From Vitis vinifera (lineage: Eukaryota; Streptophyta; Magnoliopsida; Vitales; Vitaceae), in the NCBI RefSeq assembly GCF_030704535.1, contig NC_081818.1, positions 28,972,001-29,036,000 on the forward strand: a stretch of DNA of 64,000 bases, in the 5' to 3' direction. The translations under genes were made by a program, and so were the position numbers. Numbering within the stretch: the first letter of the stretch is position 1; each line of letters opens with the position of its first letter. The notes beneath the pieces were generated by a model. It saw nothing but the letters and a program-made list of their open reading frames with translations. It had not been told where the DNA came from and did no database searches. Below, piece by piece: positions 37,235 to 48,948 of this stretch.

Positions 37235-37700
37235 TCAGGAATGACACCTACTACCTCTCCACAAAATACCGATAAGTGGCAACTCCAATACTTTCAATGA
37301 TGATAAGTGGCAAATATGATTAGGGATTTGGTGGAGCTTTAAACACTCTTGAAGTAGGAGAGTTTGAAGACCATTTAGATGTGTAATTGATGATGGTAAG
37401 TCCATTATAGCTGTTCCACTCAAATCAAGCACCCTTAGCTCTCTCATATTGCCTTTGATTTCTGGAAATCTCTCTAGCTTTGAACAGCCATTGCAAGACA
37501 AAGTTTGAAGGTGTTTCCACTTGTAAATGCCTCTTGGAAGAAGCTCCAGGTTTACACATCCTGCAAGATTCAAGGGAAAAAATAAAAAATAAAAAACAAG
37601 TTAGTTTTAGTAATTATAATACTGCTGCACCAATCTTTGAAGTACCATGCATTGTACAACCTTCTAGAGTTAGAATCTCCAAGTTGGAGTTGAGCAGAGA
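37235..37700 (-). pseudogene. TIR-NBS-LRR (TNL) resistance gene fragment, LRR part, two exons
   Basis: Exon pieces about 37700-37646 and 37560-37235 are split by a normal GT-AG intron in phase, giving NLEILTLEGCTMHG then CVNLELLPRG. LRR units typical of grape TNL proteins follow: SCNGCSKLERFPEIKG, LRVLDLSGTAI and LPSSITHLNGL. There are no TIR or NB-ARC domains and no C-terminal part. Homology stops after the ICHLSSLKVLE unit at about 37,290 and the frame soon ends. It is a fragment of about four LRRs. It lies directly against the AAA fragment and on the same strand. Confidence 0.8.
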
Positions 37701-38400
37701 CAGTAGTTCTTTACAGATTTGTCCTGCTACATAGTGTGACTAGTGTCTAGTATCCGGTGTCAGTCAAGGCAATTCAATGGAATGCATTTTAGGAAGGAGG
37801 TGGAATCCGGATGAGGAGATCTCATCCGGAATGGCATTGCCAAAACCCAAGCTTTCATGTCCTATATTCCCAACAAGGCAACAACCACAAAGAAGCAAAA
37901 AAGTGGCTCTTCATTTCGCTGCTGACGATCATCTTACAAAGGATTCCACAAAGAAACCATTCCCAAAATTCCATCCAACACAACATGGATGTTCTTAGCA
38001 TAACAGTAGGCTTTTGCATCCTGGACAGATTCACAATCTGGAAATCTTGCCAAATTACATGCACACAGTTTTTTTTTGTTGTTTTTTTTCCTTTGAGAGA
38101 GATAGAGAAAAGAAAGAATGGGAATAAACTTGTCAAATCAAATTACATACATTAATAGACAAGTGCCTTTAGAAAGAACCCATTAAATAAAATAAAAAAA
38201 AAACAAACAAGAAAAAAAAGAACTGGAAAACCTCTAATCTGAATTGTCTGCTCTTAGGTGCTTGATAGCAGAATTAACACCTGCAGATGTCTCTTAGGGT
38301 GTTAAATTTTCAAGAGTAATTACAAAAAACACAAGTTTGAATTATTCTTGATATGCATATGAGAGAGAGCAAGCTTACCTTAGGTCCTTAGCCACACAGC

Positions 38401-39103
38401 ATCAGGAAATCAAGGAACCCTGTTTTGCCTTGAGGACAAGCTCCTCTGTGGTTGTTCCGATGATATCATTAGCATGCTTCAATCCAACACAGTAATACCT
38501 TCCAATTGTGTCCTGAAATCAACATATAGTCAGATTAGACAGAAACCGACCCTATCCCTCTCTCCTATATCTACAAAGGGAGAGATGTAGGCAAGATGTG
38601 AAACAGAGAAATAGATCAACAGGGGTCAAGAACATCAATGAGATTTTTTCTAAGAAAGCCCTCAATCTGATTACTGAGAACTAAATTTATCCTAATAATT
38701 TATGTTTCCCTAAATATATATAAATTATTTTCTTTAGTATGTATATGTGTGATCATAAGTGCCTGTAGAAATGCGTAGACTTTCCATAAGCATACTCCAT
38801 GCAATTTCTTAAAATAATTCCCTTCAGGAACAGACAAATCATGTATGTAGCAATATTGAAGTCCCTTATCAAGGTCCCAGTAAAACAACTAATGCAATCA
38901 GTCATATAATTGAATTACTTTGTATATGATGGTTTCATTTTCTTTGAATAAGATTTGGTATGATAGCCCTTTCCCATCAACTTACAGAAATGATAGGTCC
39001 AGAATGCCTAACTTCTCTGACTTTTGAACAGCATCATCCACATCAAAATTACAGTCCTCCCCAAACTCTTCTTTGATTAGTTCCTCACACCGCGAATCAA
39101 GAT
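38401..39103 (-). pseudogene. C-terminal fragment of a DUF3754 (TMEM143-like) gene, two exons
   Basis: An exon from about 39,103 encodes a stretch with CEELIKEEFGEDCNFDVDDA. A second at 38512-38401 encodes one with YYCVGLKHANDIIGTTTEE and ends in a stop. These are the last two exons of plant DUF3754 proteins as I remember them. The available donor near 38,983 does not keep the reading frame between them, and no upstream exons are seen, so this is a broken partial copy. Function of the parent family is not established. Confidence 0.6.
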
Positions 39104-39119
39104 CCTATTCCAAATTGTC

Positions 39120-42100
39120 ACAAAGCAATAAATCAATGGTGATAAAAAGAACCCATATTTAGTATCATGAGGGAATCTGGATATGTTTAAGAAGTATACA
39201 TAGAAGATTGAGTTGGATTTTTATCTTATGGGGAAGAAGAACTACTATGTACAAAATATTCAACCAGGCTATCCTATGAGTCATTAATTTATATAAATTA
39301 CTAGTCACAGCTTGACTATGTAAACAGGTTAAGGTCTTTTTTACAGTCTTGAACAGGGTAAGGTCTTAGATCAAATACATTTAGTTGAAACTACTATCGT
39401 TGTTAGGCATGGGTATAGCTCAAAATTGAATAGATAAATCCAAAATTGAGGTCTTAACTCAACAGTTTCAACCAGAATGGAATGGTTGAGGACCCATGAC
39501 TCCAAACAGATGGCACAAAGGACTCAAACTCCTTGATTTCTACAGTTAAATGGAAATAGATACTTTCCTATTCAACAAATCTTACAATCCATGGCCATAA
39601 TATCAACTCCTTAGCAGGCAAAGCTTGTTCCTACTGTTCAGCTGTTTAGTCATATCTATTATTTGTTGTGCATGCTGAACCAATGACTTTGCTTCACTTA
39701 TGACCATACACCAGAATTGCGTCTTGAGTTTCCCCTTTCCTTTTGTTCTTCCTTGTTGCCTTTCATATACCTCTTTCAAGGCCAGGTCGATTTACTACTG
39801 TTAGATAGATATTGCAACAAATTGACTAGTCAATAGCCTTCATAGATCAAATTCTGGATGCGACTTGCGACTTGCAACTTGTTCGTGGAACTGAAACTCG
39901 TATTGGAAGCATAAAAACACTCAATAATCAATGTGTTCGCTGCTTCAATGGTCATTTGTTTGGCCTAATTTTTACTTACATTCAAACAAATTGAAGTACT
40001 TCCTGCAGGGACTACCAAAGCAGTTATGAATTATAAATCTTACAACATATATTCTTTATATAAAGGTTTTATGCCACTATAAAAGAACCTTCAACCCTGC
40101 GAAAAGGCTAAACAACAAAAATAGTCGATGAATTTGAGTTTCTTAATACACTCAAGATGACAACTTTACAAGGGGAGCTAAGGTAAATATTGTTAGCTAG
40201 TTTAGGAAAGATTACAAGCCCCCTTACCTAGTAAATTGCTTAAATTTTAAGTTAAATTGATAGTTTAACATGATATTAGAGGTAGAGGTCTTTGAGTTTC
40301 TTAGCTTGATTAATGCCCACAACCAATACTTTGTAACCCATGTCATTAATTTGCCTCTCTCAATGGGTCCATTATTGACACAACATAGACAGACATTAAA
40401 GATTGGGATAAATATTTGGATTCCATAGAATAGAGCCAAGACCATGGAGAGTTTTATGGGTCAATTTGATAGGCAATAATTCAGATCAATGAGCATTTAA
40501 ACAAAGAAGAAAAAAATTTGGTAGGTCAAATAAATTATAAAGCATGAATCCATATATGCACTTTTTCTAAACCATATGAGACGTATAGAAAATTTATAGA
40601 TCAATAATTCTAATGGATCTTCAAATTTTCAAAATGACGTGTTATGTACTCTCAATAATATAAGACTTATAAACAACAAAAATTTCAAAAATGATGTTCA
40701 AGATTTAATGTTCAAACATCAATGGGTGATCATGTGGGCACCAAAGAATAAATATACAGGCTTCATTGGATAGAGACAGGCCAATAGTTTCCATAAGCAA
40801 TTCAATGTGTTCAAATTTTAAAAGCCCACCATTTTGGAAATTTGACAAGTCAAGCAAGACTAGAAAATTCAAGGAAAGTTTGCATTTTAATATATATATA
40901 TATAATAATCTCGATCCAATCTAAGAGGTAATAGATAATTAGTGAAAGTTAGGCATGATTAAAACTAGATTATATATATGACATCTCTTTAATTACAAAG
41001 TAAAGTACTTTAACTAGACACATGAAACTAAACTATATGTTTATCCATCAGATAGGAAAATTTAAATTTATGAAAGAGAAAATGATAAAAAAAAGTTTAA
41101 ATTATTCATTCTTTATTTGGTTTTATATTTTACATTTCAATAACCATAACCCTCTAAGTCTTCCATAATAAGCAATAAGTGAGATAGTAGGAAAAAAATC
41201 TTTCTCTAGTTTTCCATACACCAATGTACTATTCAAACAAAAAAGTACAAAGCTTTATAGACAAGGACCCTTTTTTTTTTTTTTTTTCAATACAAACCTT
41301 TTTCTAAACCATATGACTAACCTAGAAAAATTGCATGGTAACGTTTCTTTGATGGTTCCTTTAAGATTCCCAATAACATGTTATATAGTCTCAATAATGT
41401 AAGACTTTTTGACATCACACTACAATGATATATATAAGAGAAAATATATGAATTCAAAATTTCACTTTGATTCAAATTTTCTTGTGTAACTTAGACTTGT
41501 TTGGTAACTGTTTTAATATATATCAAGAAACATAAAACAATTTTTTTGTTCTTAAAAGCAAAAAATATAGTATTTTCAAAAAATAATTTTTTAATTGTTT
41601 GTTAATATATATAAAACACACTCGATATGTTTTAAAATCTATTATCTAGCTCAAATTTTTGGTTTATGCAATGAAACTTTCATGTTATTTTCTTAGTTTG
41701 TTAATATATAAAACACATTCAATATGTTTTAAAATCTACTATCTATGTCAAATTTCAAATATCAAATTCCTTATTTAAATCTTGTTTGGACGGACTCTTG
41801 AGAAGTCAAAATTCCTTTTTAGGTTTAATATATAAGAGCTTTATAAATATGTTTCATTAATTTTGTTTAAAAAGTTTATCGCTTTTAAAACAAAAGTTTC
41901 ATAAAGAAGCAACAAAAATATTGTTTTTTTGTAAAAGCATTATTTTGACTTACACAAAAAATTCTTTCATTTTTAATAGAATTTTTATCACACTAATATT
42001 CTCCTTTAAAATTTATGATTTTTGTTTCATTTTCAACTTCCAATTTAAAATAAAAATAAAAATAGAAAGATATCCCAAATGAAGTCTAATAGTTCAAAAT

Positions 42101-43367
42101 GACATACATGGTTACTTAATTTTTAATATTAAAAGTTAAAAGTTTATATAATGAAGGAAAATAAGTAAAATAAGTTTGAAGAAGTATAAAAATAATTTTT
42201 TGGTTTTAAACTTATTTATTATTTTCTTTCATTATTTCTTTCTTTTTACTTTTCCTTTTTAATTTATTTTCTTTGCATTTTCCCTCAAATTTTTTGTACT
42301 AAAGGTAGTCATAAAAAATTTGAAGAAAATTTATCATGAGTTTAATTACTAATTAGTATGACGTATGCCACCCATTTACATCTTATATCCTTTGCTCCCA
42401 GTAATGTATATATTTTTCAAAGAGCATATAAAAGACCATATATTACAATTCAAAGTTAATGAAGGAAAGTGGAGTGTGGGACATTGCAATTGAATTGCTT
42501 AAATAGTATAAATCATAAAAGTGGAGTACGATTCCCACTCAAAATAAAAGGGGAATGTGTTGAGTACCAAAATCAAGCCAAGGAGCCAAAAGGAAATATC
42601 TCTAAGTGTGGGTCTTTTAGCCCTTCAAAATTTCTAGATTTGAGAAGGATACAAATAATAAAACAATTTTGCAATCATTCCTTGATAACCATTGGAAAAT
42701 GGTCCCTTTTTGTTTTTGTATTTTGTTTTCTCTTTCAACTCCAACCTCTAAATATAAGGTAAATCCATGAAAGCAAGAAGATTTAAAAAAAAAAATCCAA
42801 ATTGTTCTTTTATTATCTTTTAAATTTGGTTTTAGATTTTGCATTTTTGCATTCATAACCTGCATTTAAGCTCCCAATTACTATATGTAACAATTTGAAT
42901 TAGTAAGAACAATAATATGACCCATTCTAGGGACAGTATAAGGAAATATTATTCCTTGATTTAAAGGAAAAGAAAATTGACAAAAGTAACCTTTCATATA
43001 TCAACCCTAGTGGCTATTAATATACAATATAAGAATTTCAAAGCATTTTTTAGTAATATCATAGCCTAAGCATTCACAATGATCCAAATTAGTATAAACA
43101 ATTATATACTTAATTAATTTTTTTAGGGAAAATTAGATGCGATATTTTTGTTATCCCTTTTTCATTGTAACATTCTAAAGAAAAACATAAAGACATGGAT
43201 TATTGATAATTACCACATGATAAAAAGAAAATGCTCTTTATGATAATCTCCATCTTTATTATAGCCAAATACAATGAGAAGTTGACAACAACAAAATAAC
43301 AAGCACACATTGGTAATATGAAAACAAAAAGAACTAGCTTTATATAACATATATACAAGTTGTTAAA
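39120..43367. other. Intergenic, 3' side of receptor kinase A, built of copied blocks
   Basis: AT-rich with no gene recognised. It contains one copy of an intergenic block shared across the receptor array (about 40,376-40,690) and other strings repeated beside genes B and C. The 3' UTR of gene A should lie near 43,200-43,367. Confidence 0.55.
40376..40690. repeat. Receptor-array intergenic block, copy 1
   Basis: Shares AATATTTGGATTCCAT, GTCAAATAAATTATA, TTTTCTAAACCATATGA-like strings and an ACTCTCAATAATATAAG-like string with copies near 48,025, 55,015, 57,700 and 59,300, all in the same orientation. Confidence 0.7.
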
Positions 43368-46300
43368 TTACATTTCTTGATTCTTCAATTCATGGAGGGA
43401 AATTGCATAAAAGGGCGACTTAGGAAATGGTATGTTACCAAGAAGTTTATAGGATATTTGTTGCATTGTTGGACGAGATTGTGGATTTGGATGGATGCAT
43501 TTGAGAGCTAAAAGGACCACGAAAACTACATCTTTAGCAACTTGTAGATCTTCAGGAAGTGAAAGGCGTGAATCTAATACATCCCTCAACATTATATCTT
43601 GGCATAATGACGATAATAATGAGGTGATTAGTTCTCCAGGATGCTTTCCTATCATTGTCTCTAGTGCCACCACCCCAAAGCTATACACATCACATTTTTC
43701 GGTCACAATCATTGTGTAGGCAAACTCTGTTATATACCAAATAAGAAATAAATATTATACCCATGAGAAAATAAAATTCAATTAGTAACTCATGATCAAA
43801 ATTTAACTCATTGGCATTTATTCTTAATAAAAGTGTTATCATTCTAATTCAAAATTTTACTAATTCATCTTCCCATAAGAAACTACCAAAATGTTGACTC
43901 TTCATCCTTGCTAAGTTATTCAAATAATTGATAATAATTGAGTCAATTCAAAATAAATTTAATTGTAAAATATTATTATACAAAATTATCAATTACTATA
44001 TGAAACAAAGTTTCATTCAACTATTGAATACAATAATTAGGGAACTTGATTTTACAAATGAATTAAATCTATTTCATCAAGTTAGTTATTTACAAGTTAA
44101 TAGAAATTTTGAGGAAACAATCTAACCAATTTCTTAAAACATCTAAAAAACTATGAATTTGTTTAAAAAATAAAGGTGAGAAATATGTTATTTATTGACA
44201 TCTCTTAGTCTATTGTTCTAAAAGTCTTTTCTTTTTACTATACATGGGAAAAATATTTTCTATGTATTTCTTAAAACATCTAAAGAACCATAAAAACATT
44301 AAAGAAATTGGTGAGAAATACATTCTTTACAAACATCTCTAACCCTAATATTCTCAACCCTTTCCTTTCTATTATATATGATAAAAATATTTCCTAAGAG
44401 TTTCTATAATATGACTACTATAAGTTATTTTTGAATTTCTATTATGATTTTTCTAAGTTTTTGGAGAAATCTTCAATTTTCTCTTATTCATCACTTCTCA
44501 AAACAAGAAAAGAAAGGAAAAAATAGATGAAATACTAATAAGGTATGTATGCAAATTAAAGTAGAAAATATAATAAGGTATGAATATGCTTACCCGGTGC
44601 AATGTAGCCATAGGTGCCAGCAATAAGGGTTTGATTGGACGAACTGGGGTCTAATAATCTCGCTGTACCAAAATCTGATACAAAACCCTCAAGTTTTGAA
44701 TCTAAAAGAATATTATTGCTTGATATGTCCCGATGAATGATTGGTGGGGTACAATCATGATGCATGTAGGATAATGCATGGGCCATATTTTTAACAATAT
44801 TCACCCTTTTAACCCAATCCAATTCAACAGCCTCAACCTCATTGCTCAGCATACAATTCAAACTTCCCCTTTCCATGTACATACAAATGAGAAACATGCA
44901 TCTATTATGTAGACAATAACCATGCAATTTCACAATGTTCCGATGCCGTATTTCTTCTAACATCTGTACCTCATTCTTAAAACTTCTCAAGTATGTCGGC
45001 TCATCTATTTCTGATCGATGAAGTTTCTTCACAACAACCACGTTTCCACTGGGAAGTTGTGCTCTATAAACACTGCCATAGCCTCCAACGCCTATGCAAT
45101 ATCTGATATCGAAATCCTCTGTTGCCGAGATGATGTCTTCAAAAGCAATTCTCCCATCATAGTCCCATATGGAAAATAAATCTCCATTTTTTTTGGTTGC
45201 CATTGACTCTGGTTGAACTTTTCTTTTCTTCCACCAAAGGCAGGCTAACCCAAGTATTAAGGTTACAAAAACCAAGGTGAGGAGCAAAGGGGTGATAATG
45301 GTGTGCTGGGATGTTGTGTCTCTGGTTGGAACTTGGGCACCCGTCTTCTCTCCTCCATTGTGAACGAAAGGTGTATAACCCTCCAAATCATCATTGTGGG
45401 ATAAATCAAGTTTCTCCCAGTCGCTATTGTTGGTGAGAAAGGGCGGGATTTTGCCTGATAGTCTATTATACGAGAGATCTAAGCACTCTAATCTCTTTAA
45501 TTTTTTTAGCTTGGAAGGTATCTCTCCACTGATTAAGTTACGATGAAGGTCCAAAGAGACTAGATCCTTAATATTTCCAATTTCTGGAGGGATAGATCCA
45601 TTTATTTGATTCATACAAAGGTTCAAAGAAGTCAACTTAGTGAGAGAGCCTAAAGATGAAGGCATGGCACCAGTGAGTTCACTCCAAGAGAGGTCAAGGT
45701 AGGTGAGTTCTGTGAGAGTACCTATTTGGTGTGGGATGCTACCACTGAGTTGATTATTAGAAAGATCAAGATGGGTGAGTTCTGTGAGAGTATACATTTG
45801 GTGTGAGATGCTACCATTGAGTTGATTATAAGAAAGATCAAGGTGGGTGAGTTTAGTAAGATGGCCTAAAGATGAAGGGATGGCACCAGTGAGTTCAGTC
45901 CAAGAGAGGTGAAGGAAGATGAGTTCTGTAAGAGTACCTATTGGGTGTGGGATGGGGCCAGTCAGTTGATTAGAAGAAAGATCAAGATGGGTGAGTTTAG
46001 TAAGACGGCCAAAAGATGAAGGGATGGCACCAGTGAGTTCATTCCCAGAGAGGTGAAGGAAGATGAGTTCTGTAAGAGTACCTATTTGGTGTGGGATGGG
46101 GCCAGTCATTTGATTAGAAGAAAGATCAAGATGGGTGAGTTCTGTGAGAGTATACATTTGTTGTGGGATGTTACCATTGAGTTGATTATAAGAAAGATCA
46201 AGATGGGTGAGTTTAGTAAGACTACCTATTTCGTCTGATATGCTACCATTGAGTCCCATTCCAGAAAGGATGAGAAAATTGAGGCTGGGAAGTGAAGAAA

Positions 46301-46595
46301 GATTTAATTTACTAAGCTCACCCAGGGGTAGGAGTACTTGGTAACCGTGTAGGCTTATCTCAGTGACATGTTTGGCCTCATTACAAGTTATGCCCGACCA
46401 ACTGCAATGGTTAGAGGTAGCTGGGTGGCTCCATATCCACCAACCGGAGTTGCGCAGAGCGTCAGCCTCAGCCACAACCTGTGAGTGATCAGTAGATGAA
46501 TGAGTTGAAGCAGCATGAGTCATTGACACCGTGTGCACCACCAGCAGCAGCAGCACCGCCACAACACTAGATACCACACACTCCATTTTTCCCAT
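43368..46595 (-). CDS. MIK2-like LRR receptor kinase A, 2 exons
   Basis: Exons 46595-44594 and 43726-43368 join in phase 1 to 786 residues. In order: signal peptide 1-29; LRR cap with CSWSGITC near 64-71; 12 full plus one partial 24-residue LRRs (about 100-405); membrane helix 432-454; kinase. The glycine loop GVGGYGSVY is at 502-510, the ATP lysine at 523, HRDISSNN from 620 and DFG at 641-643, so an active RD-type kinase is expected. The single 867-bp intron lies between DFG and APE, as in this subfamily. Relatives (MIK2, At1g35710) perceive peptides and cell-wall or microbial signals at the plasma membrane; the ligand here is unknown. The usual C-terminal LRR cap with a Cys pair is missing. 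Nearest relative is gene B. Confidence 0.9.
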
Positions 46596-46634
46596 TTGAT
46601 ATTTGTCTCACTTCATACATCCCACCATCCCCGC

Positions 46635-46640
46635 TTTATA
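46635..46640 (-). promoter_or_regulatory. TATA box of receptor kinase A
   Basis: Minus-strand TATAAA 40 bp above the ATG, in a promoter shared with B (46,596-46,800 matches 54,520-54,720). The implied 5' UTR is very short. Confidence 0.55.
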
Positions 46641-46799
46641 CTGTGACATTGGTGTCTATGCCAACTCTTCCCGGAAGCATATCAAGTCAAGCAAGTCTTC
46701 TTTGGAATTCTTTTCAAATAGAAAAAATTAAAAATTAAAAAAAAAATCACACAAAACAAAAACAAACAAGAAACTTGCTTTTCCATGATCATGTAGCAT

Positions 46800-48024
46800 A
46801 TTTGTACCTGTGAATCCTTTCGGCATATTTTCATCTAAATTCTTGATTTTCACATCTTGTAAGCAATCTAAAATGATATTTATGATTAACATTTCTATTT
46901 CCAAGTTTCAGATAGGCATATCTAATAAGGATAGTTTTGAAAAACTGAAGGCTCATTTGAGAACTGAAGTTTACATGAAGTGACCAAATGTAAAGCCAAA
47001 ATATTAGGGTAACTGATATGTGGTCCAGGAAAAGGTAAGGAAATGGGAACATGGAAAGCATTTTCCATGAAAAATAATGATATGTTGACTGTTGACTGTT
47101 GACAATAAACATCATAGAATTGAAACAAATCTCGAGTGAAACCTTTCTGCTAGCTAATTGGTATATATTAAGTTCTGAGATGTTTTGATAGGGAAATCCT
47201 CACTTGTTACCCAACACACCACAAGAGGAGGCAATGAGTTTATTGCCCTCTTTAATTCAAAATAGGACAGTCCTTGAACCATTTAGTGCTTGATTTGCAT
47301 TTCAACATGCATACTAGTCTCCATCCAATCTAAGAGGTAATAGATAAATGGTCAAATTTAACCATGATTTAAATTAGATTATCTAGCACCCCACTACTTA
47401 CAAGCTAAAGAACTTTAATCACACATGAAACTAGACTATTTGATCCAATCGATGTGACATTATAATTGAAATTGTTTAAATAGTATGTAATCATGAAAAT
47501 GGGACTTGATTCTCATTCACATGTGGGAATGTTGACCCAAAAGCAAGCTAAGGAGTCAAAAAGATACTTCAATCTTCTTTCGGCTAGACCCAAAAGCAAG
47601 TCAAAGATACTTTTAATCTTCTTTCGGCTTGACCCAAAAGCAAGTCAAGGAGTCAAAAAGATGCTTTCCCCCTTTTGACAGCTCTGGTTTTCTTCATACG
47701 AGAAAGAACATAAAGAATGAAACCATTTTGTAGCGATTCCTTGAAAACCATAGAAATTGCTTTTTTATTTTTATTTTTTCAAACGGAGATTTTTTTGTCT
47801 CCATTTTGACACTCCAAGCTCTAAATCCAAGCTATAAATAAACAAATTCACGAAAAAAGAAGATAATAAAAATTTTGAATTGTTCCCTTTTTATTTGGTT
47901 TTAGACTCAACATTTTGATGACCATAACCCTCTTAACTTTCCAACAACATGCAATAATTTGAAAGACTGGGAATTTATCTTTAGACATAGATTGAGATCC
48001 AATCTAAAAATGGTTCTAACCTAT
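46800..48024. other. Intergenic upstream of receptor kinase A
   Basis: No gene is seen. It is largely alignable with 54,720-55,020 and 57,000-57,330, including CATATTTTCATC and AACATTTCTA strings. Confidence 0.5.
47528..47666. repeat. Imperfect tandem repeat of about 50 bp
   Basis: GACCCAAAAGCAAG occurs three times, with TCAATCTTCTTTCGGCT-like and AGTCAAAAAGAT strings between. Unit lengths differ by a small deletion. Confidence 0.8.
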
Positions 48025-48310
48025 AACAATATGTCATTATTTGCCTCTCCATGGAAGATTAGAGTGAATATTTGGATTCCATTGAATACAGTGAAGAGTA
48101 TGGATAGGGGTTAGTTTGGTAGTCAACTTTAAGTCCATGAGGATTCAAACAAGGAGGAAGATTATTAAGTGGGTCAAGTAAATTATAGATGACATATCTT
48201 TATACCCAATTTTCTAAACCATGTGGTACGTGCAGAAACCTTACAGGTCAATATTTTTTGATCTTCAAAATTTCAAGTAAGGTGTTACTTGCTCTCAGTT
48301 ATACATTTTT
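48025..48310. repeat. Receptor-array intergenic block, copy 2
   Basis: Same block as at 40,376, with TTTGCCTCTCCATGGAAGAT and AATATTTGGATTCCATTGAA. Confidence 0.75.
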
Positions 48311-48714
48311 AAACATTGCAGGACAAAATGATAGATATGAGAGACAATAGCCACAAATTTTTCCACATCAACCTTTTAATAATAGCATCTTTTTGTTCTC
48401 ATATATTTCAAGCATCAATGGGTAACCAGGGGGCACCAAAGAAGACTTCATTAGATAGAGACAGACATATGGTTTCCACGACCCACTCAAGATGCTGAAA
48501 CAAATGGTTACACCATTATAGAAACTTGCCGAGTTAAGCAATAATTGGAAATTTTGTGGAACGTTCTCCCCAAGTTTACTAATAATAAATATAGACATAT
48601 TCCAACCATGGAAGGAAATTGTTGTCCACAATGGTGGAAAAGTCCTGTTGTTTTGTGGTTGAATTCTCCTACCAACAGCCTTAAGTAACTTGAGAAATAT
48701 TATTCACAATAAAG

Positions 48715-48948
48715 AAAATAAAAAATAAGTTTAAACTTAAATTATTTTTATATCCTATTTCAAATTTATTTTATTTATTTAATTTTTCTACATAAAGATT
48801 GAATAATTTAAAAATGTAATTTTTTTTTTACTATTTCTAAATATATTTTATTTTATTTTATATTTTCTATAATAAAATCTAATAGGAAAAAATCATTTTC
48901 CTTAATAATATTTTTTTCTTTAGTACTTTTCATGAACCAAATATAACA
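48715..48948. mobile_element. Tourist-like MITE, left end lost, array copy 1
   Basis: Right end CATGAACCAAATATAACA with TTA after it matches the right end of the intact copy at 58,380-58,688. The left terminal repeat is not present. The same truncated form is at 55,382, so the truncation predates duplication. Confidence 0.55.

Noticed and set aside
37740-38160. Further exons of the TNL or DUF3754 fragments
   Set aside because: Short frames exist on the minus strand but none could be matched to either family with confidence.
46053-46238. Repetitive plus-strand frames over the LRR regions (also 53,935-54,192 and 63,304-63,729)
   Set aside because: They are antisense readings of the 72-bp LRR modules.
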